The notes below the pieces were generated by a model, which did no database searches, was not told the origin of the DNA, and saw only the letters and a list, made by a program, of their open reading frames with translations. The translations under genes were made by a program, and so were the position numbers. From Allantophomopsis cytisporea (taxonomy: Eukaryota; Ascomycota; Leotiomycetes; Phacidiales; Phacidiaceae), in NCBI GenBank assembly GCA_024752435.1, contig CP103025.1, positions 1,364,001-1,428,000 of the forward strand: 64,000 bases of DNA, given 5' to 3'. The stretch's first letter is position 1. Each line of letters begins with the position of its first letter. Shown in pieces: positions 1 to 10,432 of this stretch.

Positions 1-310
1 TGTTTTGATGTACTGAGTGTAAAGCCAATGCAAACTCCACGGAAAACAAAAGGCCATGCATGTAGACCATGATATCCGTTTATGAAAGCAAACCCATTCG
101 GTATCAACCCCAGCCAAGCCATTATTCCTTCAAACAAAGTACGCCATCCATATTCCCCCAAAAGCCAGTGAATTAGATCCATGCAACTGGAAACATTTTG
201 AGCAAAGTTCAAATACGCCTGTGCAAACCATAAGTCATGAAATCTCAGAGGACATATGGAATATCGAAAAGCAAGGCTCCCATACTTTTGTTCTTTCCTT
301 GCTTACCCCT
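1..310. other. 3' flank of the AlkB-like gene
   Basis: No open frame or RNA gene is visible here. The stretch lies just downstream of the stop codon of the minus-strand AlkB-like gene and probably holds its 3' untranslated region. Composition is ordinary and AT-leaning. Confidence 0.5.
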
Positions 311-3300
311 CTAAGCTTCCTTTTCTGCTAGTCTATCGAGATCTTTGATTAACTCTTTGATCTCTTCCTTGGACAAGTTACCAGATTGGGTGTTTACTCT
401 GACCAAGTCAAGCATGGTGTCTTTGACGGATAGCTTACACTTATCGATAGGCTGAGCATGGACATCGCCATCATAATCGTATTGCTCGTGACCCTGTGGG
501 TAAGTACCTTTCAGTATGGCCTGAGCGCGCTCGTGATCATTTGAGATGGTTTCTGGGCGAACGTATCGGCATGTGAGTGCAAAACGAAGTTTGCCATGTG
601 GAGTGACAGCGTGCTATCATTATTGTTAGTAATTGACAAACAAACATAATGCAGAGCCTTGATTATTACCTCATAGTATTGCTGAATTCCTGGACCATGC
701 ATGACGATTAGATCACCATGAGTAAGTCGCACCTTGAGGTAGTCTGGCTTGAGACCCTTCATGTTCTTACCAGGTGATCCAATGCCAGACTTTGCTTTTG
801 GTCGAAAACTCATAGTCGCCGTAGCTCCCAAAGATAAGGTTGCAACGGTCGGACCAAGCTCCTTCTCACCATCATCATGATACTAAACATTGTCAGTTTC
901 TTCAATTGATAGTATGAAGATGATGACTACTCACTCCAATGTCAGTATCTTCAAAATAACCGATAGAAAGCAGCTCATTGAATGGCACAAATGTTTCATG
1001 CTGGCCGGAGACTGCATTCTGACCAGCCCAGGTGAGTCTCTTCAATGCCTTGAGAATGACTGAAGGAGCTTCATCGAATCCCTTCGAAAGTACAGATACT
1101 CCGAATTTGTATGGCGCACCCTATGTGATAATGGTTAGAAAAGCTTACAGAACCTCTGTGATGGTGACCTACCCAGTTGGCAGCCCAGTGTGAAGTCAAA
1201 ACCTCGCCGGTTGCTATATGTGCTATTAGTCAATTGAACACAGGAAACCAGAACATTTTTACTTACAGCCCTTTTGTCTAGCCGGATTTCTCTTCAGTCC
1301 GAAGTGACCTGACTGCATCTCGTTGAAGAGATCATCTGGTCCGTCGGGTTGTTGGTTGATAACAGGATCGGACTTGAAATGTCTGACAATACCAGCAGGT
1401 TGGTTCTGTGGACCAGGTATGGTGTATTCATAGATATCGTAGCGGGCGAATATCTCTGCTGCCTCTGGGACAGATTCGTGTCGTGTACCCATGGGAAGTT
1501 TGGTACTATTTATTGCAGCCTCGGAGACGGATAATACACGTTGTGTAACGCGGTGTTCAAACTGACAACCTGGAGTGGCTTCACAGGTCCACTTATCCCA
1601 ATCGATGCGTCGGCAGCAGCCCTTGCAGTTTGAACAAACAACACCTCGAGCGCAGAGTTTGTCAACACCGGAAGAGTCCGTCAATTGCATGTCAGAATCC
1701 GTGAGAAGTGGTGGTACGAGTGGCTCGTTGCACTCGCCATCAAATATCGTGCGCTCATTCATGAATGACTCATTATAGTCTAACATGTCGACATTTGCAT
1801 CGCCGAAATCAAAGAAAGTTCGACATTTCTGATTCAGACACGTCCATCCAGCATTATAGATTTCTTTGCTGTGTTCATGACAGCGGTAGCATGTAGCGGA
1901 CACGGTCTTAAAGGCGTATATGTCCCTATCGGTCGACGGTATTGGAGAATCGGCTGGCGCCCACCATGACTTTGTGGCAAGATCAATCTTCTCGGCACGT
2001 ACCATCCAAGTTTTGAGACCGTCATACTTCTCGCACCAAACATCCGTGACGTGGAACCAGTCGAGGACGTTGTAGTAATGAGGTAACCGGGACGGGCTAA
2101 TCTTGTTGCCTTGTCCTGATCCATAATGTCAGCAACGAACTGTTACAAGCAGCGAAACTTGGCGCTGGTAGGACCACTTACCAGCGATAATCGCAATTGG
2201 CTTTTTCAAGTCTTTTGCCCGTGAGAATGCAAGTGCGAAGGTCGATGTTTCTTGGTTGACACTTTGGACCATTTGACCCGTCACTTCATCCATACGTCGA
2301 CCGCCGCCACTAACATGTGTCAATCATACATCAAACAAACGATAACGAAAGACTTACACTTTGGCAATTAGAACTTCAGTTGTAAATTTGTCTCTTGGAC
2401 CAACCTCCTTATCAACCATGAAAGCTCGAGCGAGACCGGTTTGTGTATAGCAACCAGACTGATAGGCTCTATAGTATGGAAGCGTCTCACACAAAGCTTG
2501 TCTACGATCAGACCATACCGGAGGTTGGCCATGAGGTTCAGGAAAAGTGTCTTGAACGGACTGATGGTACTTCTCATAGCCACCTTGGCTAGTTGCTGCA
2601 GCCTTACTCCTCGTCGATGTTCTCGTCGATGCAGCCTTGCTGCTTGTACGCAATGGGACACTCTTGGTTGTCTCGACTTGATTCATACGAGTCCACTTCA
2701 GCGTAACGTGCTTTTCCTTCATCCACGCGCCGTCAATACCTTGAAGTACATGAGATGGAGTCATAAGTTGCTGACGAACACGATTTTCAGCTCGGGACAC
2801 TTTTTGAGGAACCGGATTGGATATGCCAAGACCTGCGCTGTCAACACTTCGCTTTCTGCTGGTACGGCGTGACTCTGGATTTACAGTGGCGTCATCATTC
2901 TGGAGAACGTGATTCGGAATATCAGGGAGCGACGTAGTCTGCGAAGAGTCTTGCGAGTAGTTTTGCGAAGAGTCTTGCGAATCATCTGGCGAAGAGTCTG
3001 ACGAAGGGTCTTGCAAGCTCTGAACTGTTTGCAAAGACTTTGTTGCACGCTGAATTGTCATCATACCATCACTCGAGCAATTGCCATTTGGACCACAATT
3101 GGAGCACGGCGACATTCTGTTGCAGGGTCTGCGCTTCTTATTGCTCTGACAGCTTTGAAATGTTAGCTTGACGCCGTATCGTTAAAATCATGACTCACCT
3201 GTGACACTGCTGCGGCGCAAGCCACTTGCCATCAACATATCGACAGACACTGGCATCAACAGATCTTGGAAGCTGGTACAGGCTCTGCGCCTCCTCGGCG

Positions 3301-3725
3301 AGACGATATAAATCTGCGCCAGGCTGAGGGTCACTCAAGATATCGGCGTCGACGATAGTAACGTCGGTGAGAAATGGGATCTTGGTGTTAGTTGGGACAG
3401 AGTTGTATGTATTGCTCACAGCTACTGCTATGTCATTTTCTGGAGTTACCTGCCAGTCAACATCTGGCGTCGTGCGCAACGATGTGAGCTCGGAAACGTC
3501 TCGACTAGAACGATCATCGTTTGATGGCGAGGCCGCCGAGGTGGCAGAGATGGAGTCTGACGAAACCATAATTTGTCTGTTTCTTTGCCTGATCGAAAAA
3601 CGCGTCGCGCTGGTTGGAATTATTTCATAAGTAGACTCTACTACGCGACGCGTCTTGGCATTCAGCTCATGGGCGAGGTTGCGAGCGGCCTCGTGGTCGT
3701 CAGCCTCTTCTTGAGAAGGCGACAT
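311..3725 (-). CDS. AlkB-type 2OG-Fe(II) dioxygenase with N-terminal Zn2Cys6-like cysteine array
   Basis: Eight exons fit by phase: 3199-3725, 2358-3152, 2182-2309, 1267-2115, 1173-1213, 935-1120, 670-882 and 311-613, giving 1013 residues. The C-terminal third is an AlkB-type jelly roll: the iron ligands H844-x-D846 lie in YHDDGE, the distal His is H914 in YYEHAVTPHG, and the 2-oxoglutarate arginines are R923 and R929. AlkB enzymes oxidatively dealkylate nucleic acid bases. Upstream are two cysteine modules (C559/C562/C576/C581 and C644/C647/C650/C651). Near the N-terminus six cysteines are spaced C-x2-C-x8-C-x5-C-x2-C-x5-C (residues 174-201), split by intron 1, with a KKRRP basic patch resembling a fungal zinc cluster. 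Between these lie Ser/Gln/Asp-rich disordered segments. The substrate (DNA, RNA or other) cannot be read from sequence. The family call is firm; the DNA-binding role is inference. Confidence 0.88.
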
Positions 3726-3732
3726 GTTGAGA

Positions 3733-5098
3733 GAACATATGAGTGTATATGAACTGCCTTGTGGTGTTTGGGGATATGAAAATAAGGAGATGTTGTTGTG
3801 GGTTGTGGAGTATATAAGTAGTAGGTAGTTACACTTAAATAACAGAGGAGGAGGAGGAAATTAGTGTGACTCCGAAGAAGACGAGCTCTCCAGAAAGACT
3901 GGAAAGAGTTGCAAGTGAGTCGGTCTATATGAGTCGTTCTATGGGTAGTGTTGCGGATATGAAAGTTCAGATGTACTAATGTGTTTGCTAGAGCATATAA
4001 GTAGGACGTTACACTTATAGATAGCGGAGGAGAAAAAGGCGGAGAGTAGCAGGGCTCCGAAGAATAAGAAGACAAGCTTCTTAGGAAGACTTTAGGAAGT
4101 CAAAGTAAACCGACCTTTGTATACGAGCTGTTCTGTGATATTGGGAATATAAAAGTAGGGGTATGATATTGTGGCGTCGTATATAAGTAGGTGGTTACTT
4201 ATAACTAGCGGAGGAGAAGAGGGCGGAGAGTAGCGGGACTCCGAAGAACATTACCCCCCTAGAAATATTTTACACAATTGCAAGTAAGTCGATATATGAA
4301 TATGGCCTGTTCTGTGATGTTGAGGATATAGAATCAGTGATATGCTCTTGTAATTTTCGAGGTATGTAAGTAGATCGTTACGCACATGAATCATAGAAAG
4401 GGAGAATGGCGGTGCTCTGAAACTCTCGAGAATTGGGAAGATGAGCTTCCTTTAGAGACTCAGCACAATTGCAAGTGAGTCGACCTCTGTATATGAATTG
4501 TTCTGCGATGTTGGAAGATATCAAAGTAGGGATATACTATCGTGGTCCTTAGAATATATCATTAAGGTAGGTCGTCACACTCATAAATAGCGGGAGCAGG
4601 AGAGGGCAGAGAATAGCAGGGCTTTGTGGAAGCTAAGCTTCTCAGAGAGATTTTGCACAAATCCAAATGGGTCGATCTATGTATATAGATTTTCTCGTGA
4701 TGTTGAGGATATAAAAGTGTTATCGTGATTTTCAGAGCATGTAAGTAAGGTAGGTCGTCACGCTCATGATTGGCGGGAGAGAGGAGAGCGGAGGAGGAAA
4801 GGGCGGAGGGCGGAGGAAGGCGGAGCAGCAGGACAATTCGAAGGTCATGAGAGTCAGACAGATGAGCTTCTCACGGAGATTTTGCAAAAATGCAGGTAAG
4901 TCAACCTTTGTATATGAGTTATTATGTATTCCTGATGATATAAAAGTAAGAACATTTTCTTATAGTTTTCGGAGTATGTAAGTATGTCGTTACACTCATG
5001 AATTGTAGGGAATAAGAGAGCGGACAATGGCGGGGTCCTGAAAGTCATGAGAATCAGAAAGATGAGCCTCCCTGAGAGACTTTGCACAAATGCAAATG
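3733..5098. repeat. Degenerate ~185-bp tandem repeat array, about seven units
   Basis: Unit markers of the form ATATAAGTAG or ATGTAAGTAG start near 3812, 3995, 4181, 4364, 4554, 4739 and 4976, giving spacings of 183, 186, 183, 190, 185 and 237 bp. A partial unit precedes the first marker and reaches within about ten bases of the AlkB-like start codon. Read on the plus strand, each unit holds in order a TATA-like/TAAGTAG box, GTCGTTACACTCAT, a GGCGGAGAG-type purine tract, TCCGAAGA, GAGCTTCTC, TTTGCACAATTGCAAGTGAG, TATGAGTTGTTCTGTGATG and GGATATAAAAGT. Copies have diverged by substitutions and small indels. It does not encode a continuous protein. It could act as a repeated promoter or leader, or be a neutral minisatellite. 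Confidence 0.85.
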
Positions 5099-6059
5099 CT
5101 TCCACCTAATGATGCTTCCATACTCTTTGACATTATACCTGATATGATTCAAGATTAACAACATCATGTACATACAACAATTCCTCTGCGCGCCACATAA
5201 TCCAGAAGTTGGATGGGGCTGATGATTATCACCACATGAGGTCATACTTCATACCTCTGGTATCCGGCATGGTCTGGATGTCAGAGGTAAGGTCAGGTAA
5301 GAGAGCTCGAGAAAAACGGACTCCTCCAGACGCGAAGTCGAAAGCAGCACATCAACGCAGCCTTGGGCATCTCTGTGAGTGTAGGTGTGTACACTGGTTG
5401 GTACTGAAGAACAGGTAGGTAAGGCGAGGAAGGTTTCCGCACTGCTCAACTCAATCCAGACCATACCTTGAGTCCTAAAGCGATAAGTAAGGTACCTTCC
5501 GATTCATACTTTACGCAATGTAGGTAGTCGTAGATATCAAGTACAAAAGCTAGCATACTGGTAGTACTGTACGTGTTGGTACCACCATAAGTACGGGAAG
5601 AAGGGCAATATTAACCTAAGGTGACACTTATCGAAAGTGAACCAAGTCCAAAGAGTATATAAGTGTGGTAGTGGTGGTCTTCAGGAACCTTGTCACGAGG
5701 AGCCTCTTTGATCCTTTGCTCCTACACAGGAGGAGAGAGGGAATATGTGATTGCATATACATACGCACGCACATACCGCAGTATATTCAAAGCGGCGACG
5801 GCGATGTTTCGAATGTGTGTACATCAAAATGGTGGTAACTCGGTGTTCTTTCGGATGCCTCGATATCGTGCTTATTATTGTAGCATTGGAGCATTGATTC
5901 CCTAAGTCCGTAAAAATAGCCGCGCTTCTTTGTCACGAGAACAATTAAGGTAGGGATTCATTCCTGCGAATTCAGTGACGAAACGTGGCATCCTCATTTC
6001 CGTATCCTCTCGTTTTCCGAGCGAAATGCGGGTTCTAGATGCGATATCGTGCACACAAC

Positions 6060-6091
6060 GGGACGAGGGACGAGGGACGAGGGACGAGGGG
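6060..6091. repeat. (GGGACGA)n minisatellite
   Basis: About four and a half perfect copies of the heptamer GGGACGA. Simple tandem repeat without coding potential. Confidence 0.9.
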
Positions 6092-6790
6092 CTGAGGATC
6101 AATGCGGGGTGGATCGATGCCGCCCTGGGGAATGCGATGAATATGCTGGCTGCAACAATGATGAATAATGAATGATGAATAATCAACAATGAACGATGAA
6201 CTGTCAACAATAATAAACATATGTATATCTCCGTTCAGGGATTCATTTGTGTTCCTATTGATTATCAGAGAGTATCAATAATGTGCATCTCTCGGTCGGT
6301 AGTTGGTACATTAGATGACCTCAACTGCGGGGTACGTATTGGGAACTCCGCATTATATATACATGGATGGATGAATACATGGATGCACACATCATACAAC
6401 CAATCATACATACAATCATATATATATACAGATAAATAGACACATATATATAAACATACAAACATATTGTTATCATTCCTTATGCTTACAAATATCTAAT
6501 CGGCCGACCATTTCAATAAATACAGTAGCAGAAGTTGCCACAATAATGATCGACATAAACGGTGCGCATTTTCAACAAACAAGAATCTATTCATAACAAG
6601 GTCCGGTAATTTATTATTCCACAGTACTACTGTACCTAGGGAGTGAAGGTTCATATGTCATACCGCGACCTTCACCATGTATGTACCTTAGGTGCTTAGG
6701 CATTCTAAGTACCGATGCTAGATCATTGCCTAACGCCTAGCGTACCACATCTCCGAAATCTGGGCATAGGGTGCTTACTTGCTTGCTTGG

Positions 6791-6810
6791 ATGTCCATGT
6801 ACATGGACAT
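6791..6810. promoter_or_regulatory. Perfect 20-bp palindrome
   Basis: The 20 bases starting ATGTCCATGT are identical to their own reverse complement, with no loop. It lies 42 bp before a TATA-like box. It could be a dimeric factor site or a chance product of the surrounding CATG-rich sequence. Confidence 0.4.
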
Positions 6811-6851
6811 GGACGTTTACAGTGTAATGATGCTCCTAACCGCATCACCCG

Positions 6852-6860
6852 CTATATAAG
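6852..6860 (+). promoter_or_regulatory. Orphan TATA-like box
   Basis: CTATATAAG is followed by a C-rich stretch, but no sizeable open frame begins in the next several hundred bases. If used, it would drive a non-coding transcript or a long leader for the ligase gene about 1 kb downstream. Weak evidence. Confidence 0.25.
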
Positions 6861-6956
6861 CCCCCTACCATACATACATACCTAAGTCTCTTCTACGACC
6901 AGGAACTACCTCTGATCTGATGGGTGTATGACGTGTTATTCGGACGCATCTCTCTT

Positions 6957-7029
6957 CTCTACCTCTCTACCTCTCTACCTCTCTACCTCTCTACCTCTCT
7001 ACCTCTCTACCTCTCTACCTCTCTACCTT
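6957..7029. repeat. (CTCTACCT)n octamer repeat
   Basis: About nine nearly perfect copies of the 8-bp unit CTCTACCT. Pyrimidine-rich on the plus strand. Confidence 0.92.
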
Positions 7030-7167
7030 ACTCTACAAAGATACAGTCCGTCGCACAGGGTATGAGGGTATGCGTGTATGCATGTCATTCATAGGAAGCT
7101 CGATATGAGTACGTAGTACGCAACCCCTCACCTTCTCAACTTCTCGACCTCTCAGCCAGAAAAAAAA

Positions 7168-7190
7168 GGGGGAGGGGGAGGGGGAGGGGG
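7168..7190. repeat. (GGGGGA)n purine tract
   Basis: Four copies of GGGGGA follow a run of eight A. G-runs of five spaced by single A could form a G-quadruplex on the plus strand. Confidence 0.8.
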
Positions 7191-7912
7191 AAAGAAGTCT
7201 GATATCCAACACTTACCTCACGATAAGTAAAAGAATTCGTAAGGTGGAGGTCTGTCTCTTTGCAACGTTGTTAGCAAGCTTGGCGATTTCCAGTTAAGCC
7301 AGTCCACAATCCCACTACTTATCAATCCATCTCTCGGCCGGACAAGCTCCGTTGCTACCCGGGCCCCATAACAGGCCTCAATCAGGTTTAAAGCCTCAGT
7401 CCCCACCAAAACTAAACATCTGGTAAACGGCATCACTCCTCTTTTGAACTGTAGAAGGATTTTTATAGAGAATTTGGCCCTCATAGCAGACTCGCTGATC
7501 TGACTATACTCCAACAGATCATGTGGAGAATAATGCCTCCCGATATTGGTTGGAATCAAAAGCAGCAAGCCAACAATCACCCCCCCCACCACCATCATAC
7601 TCATGGACGCGGCCCCGCAATTTCCAATTGTGGGGTATGGAAATGGTGTGTCCAAGCTCAAACGCCCCATAATGATACCCTAGCCGCGGAAGGTTATTGT
7701 GTTTCCAATCTTGGGTACGGCCGTTGGGCAAAAGCATATTCTATCCATTCTATTGTTGCATGGATCTCTTGAAAGTACAAGAGCAGGACGACCGGCATAT
7801 TGTTCCCATGGAATGCAATCGACTTCTCACAAATATTAAACCTCCTTTTTAGATTTTTTTTCTCTTTTTCTCTTCCCTTTCTGTCCCTCTCCCGAAGGGC
7901 TGAACCTTATCT

Positions 7913-10078
7913 ATGAATATGACTTCCTCGGTTGAAGACTCAAAAGTAGATATGTCTTTCTCACCACCAGACTGGGTCCCAAAGATTAATAGTAAGTTCT
8001 GGAGTCTACCGCAAGAAAATCGCCATGCAGTTCTTTGGCCGAAGTAAATATTTCAGAATTGACCGGAAAACAGCACCGCCTGATACAGTCCCGACATACA
8101 AATTTATGTTAGATGATGATTATGGACGCTATCCTACCAAGAAATCTAGAAACCCCTTCATTTGCGGCCTATCAGGACGTACATATTCGGCATTGGAGGT
8201 GCGGGAGAGAGTCGAGTCTTTAGCGCGAGCTCTATCAAAGGAACTTGAATGGCAGCCAAATCAGGGGACAGAGTGGGACAAAGTCGTAGGAATCTATTCA
8301 TTGAATACGGTATTACCTCCAATTTCCACAGCTGTCTCACAATCATGTCGGAGACAAACTCTGACATTTGATTTCATGTAGATTGATAACATGACTCTGG
8401 CATATGCTACGCACCGACTGAACGGTATTGTAACTCCAGCCAACGCCGCATATTCTGGCGCCGAGCTTGAATTCCAGCTCAAAACCTCCGGTGCCAAATG
8501 TCTCTTCACGTGCCTACCATTGCTCGATATTGCCATGGAAGCTGCCCAGAAAGCTGGTATCCCCAAGGAGCGCGTATTCATTCTGGAGATGCCAGAGGTC
8601 GTGACGGGAACCGCGAAGTCCTCATTGAAGACTTTGGACCAGTTGGTCGAGCAGGGCAAGAATCTCCCAAAGCTTGAGGATTTACAATGGGAGAAGGGAC
8701 AGGGTGGCAGACAGACTGCATACCTTTGTTATTCCAGTGGAACCTCTGGGCTACCTGTAAGTTGATATCTCAAGCTGATGGGTGTAATATGCTGATTATC
8801 CACAAAGAAAGGAGTCATGATTTCCCACCGAAATGTTATTACCAATGTTATGCAAATAAGCGCACACGAGTCTCATTGTCGTAAAGGCCGTATTGAAGTC
8901 GGTCTTGGTCTATTACCCCTTAGCCACATTTATGGTCTTGTAGTTATTGCTCAAGCAAGCACATACCGTGGCGACACCATTGTAGTCATGCCGAAATTCG
9001 AAATCCAAACGTATCTACAAGCCATTCAGGACCATAAAATCACCACACTCTATCTAGTCAGTATTCCAGCCCTGATGTTCAGTCAGTACAATACTAACGG
9101 CTCAGGTTCCCCCCATTGTAATCCAAATGACCAAAAATCGCCCACTATGCAGCAAGTTCGATCTCAGCAGTGTAACTAGCATTTTTACAGGCGCGGCACC
9201 ACTGGGAGCTGAGACCGCAGAAGATCTGCAAGCCATATATCCATCTTGGAAAATCCGTCAAGGCTACGGTACGCGTCTAACAAAGTCCCTCTACCATGAA
9301 CCTCGTAGACTAATTTTCATTTCAAAGGCCTCACAGAAACCTCCACATGTGTAATCTCAACAAGCGAGCACGACATCTGGTTTGGCTCCTGCGGCTCGCT
9401 CCTCCCAGGCGTCAAGGCCAAGTTGCTGTCAATCGAAGGCGTAGAGATCACGGGCTACGACCAGCCGGGAGAGCTAGTAATTCAATCGCACAGTGTCGTG
9501 CTGGGTTATATGAACAACGATAAGGCGAATCGGGAGACGTTCATCGAAGACACGGACGGCAATGGGCGGTGGATGCGGACCGGTGACGAGGCAGTTGTGC
9601 GGTTGAGCCCGAGCGGCCACGAGCATTTCTTCATCGTGGATCGCATCAAGGAGCTGATCAAGGTTAAGGTAAATGCCAACGTCTTGCAGTTGGTTCTGCT
9701 CGAACCAGATAGCTATATAAAGCAACAGCTAACATCATCCAGGGCCTGCAAGTCGCACCCGCCGAGCTCGAAGCTCACCTTCTCACGCACCCCGCGGTAT
9801 CAGACTGCGCCGTGATTCCGGTACCAGACGACGCAGCAGGAGAAATCCCCAAGGCATTCGTGGTCAAGTCGTCATCCGTCGGCCTTGAAGAAAATGACCG
9901 CATGGTCATGAGGGCAATCTGCAAGCACGTTGAGGAGCACAAGTCACGACACAAGTGGCTCAAGGGCGGCGTTGAGTTCATCGATGTCATTCCCAAATCG
10001 CCCACTGGGAAGATCCTGAGACGTCTGCTTAGGGATAAGGAGAAGGATAGCAGACGTAAGGCTGGTGCGAGACTCTAG
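7913..10078 (+). CDS. 4-coumarate-CoA ligase-like acyl-CoA synthetase, probably peroxisomal
   Basis: Seven exons fit by phase: 7913-7991, 8074-8309, 8382-8756, 8808-9056, 9106-9268, 9328-9668 and 9743-10078, giving 592 residues. An in-frame ATG at 7952 (MSFSPPDWVPK) could be the true start. The protein is an ANL-family adenylate-forming enzyme: it activates a carboxylic acid with ATP and transfers it to CoA. The P-loop-like YSSGTSGLPKG motif spans the intron at 8757-8807, the aromatic/GYGLTE region spans 9269-9327, the TGDE and DRIKELIK motifs are in exon 6, and the catalytic Lys is K571 in PKSPTGK. The C-terminus is ARL, a PTS1-type tripeptide, so peroxisomal import is likely. The substrate could be an aryl or medium-chain acid; sequence does not decide. 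Confidence 0.9.
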
Positions 10079-10432
10079 GTGGATAGACCTTTACGGCGAG
10101 AGCTTTTTACGTGTTTGTGTGCTTACAACGGTGTTTTGGCTTCGAGGATACCTCTAGACGCTTGATGACGTTTGATGAGCTTATGAAGTGGCTTTTTGTG
10201 AGAGTATATATTAATGCACCCTTTGATAATGGAATACTTCTAATGAAATCTTTCTCTTTGACCTTGAACCTTCGTGATTTGTACATGTCGATCGCAATGG
10301 CTTGATGAATACTCGGCATGATAGTCTCATATTCATATCCAGATGTATTTCGTACAAATAAGCCCGATTTGATAAGTGTACATGTATTGGTGAGTACGGA
10401 GCGAAATTCTTCTCCAATGCATTTCGTATCCT
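10079..10432. other. Convergent 3' flanks
   Basis: Space between the stops of the plus-strand ligase and the minus-strand FAM210-like gene. Only the 3' ends of the two transcripts are expected. No other feature is seen. Confidence 0.5.

Larger units (their letters stand above)
5099..7912. other. Intergenic region rich in simple repeats
   Basis: No convincing gene lies between the tandem array and the 4CL-like gene. The region holds short TAGGTA/CCTTAG-type low-complexity words, several microsatellites (listed separately), a perfect 20-bp palindrome and an isolated TATA-like box. The last ~70 bases before 7913 are strongly pyrimidine-rich (CTTTTTCTCTTCCC-like), as is common at transcription starts of ascomycete genes, and are probably the core promoter of the plus-strand ligase gene. 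Confidence 0.6.

Noticed and set aside
2441..2872. 143-codon plus-strand frame
   Set aside because: Antisense shadow of exon 2 of the AlkB-like gene.
4766..4981. Possible short gene within the tandem repeat
   Set aside because: The frame exists only in the one expanded unit and is not preserved in the other units.
6957..7029. Direct repeats considered as a CRISPR-like array
   Set aside because: 8-bp units without spacers, in eukaryotic DNA; a simple satellite.
7218..7670. 150-codon minus-strand frame upstream of the ligase
   Set aside because: No recognisable motif, low-complexity origin, and overlap with the probable promoter and another frame on the opposite strand.
7992..8073. Apparent stop in the first exon of the ligase
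   Set aside because: An 82-nt intron with GTAAGT donor fits phase and joins PDWVPKIN to PPDTVPTYKFML as in relatives.
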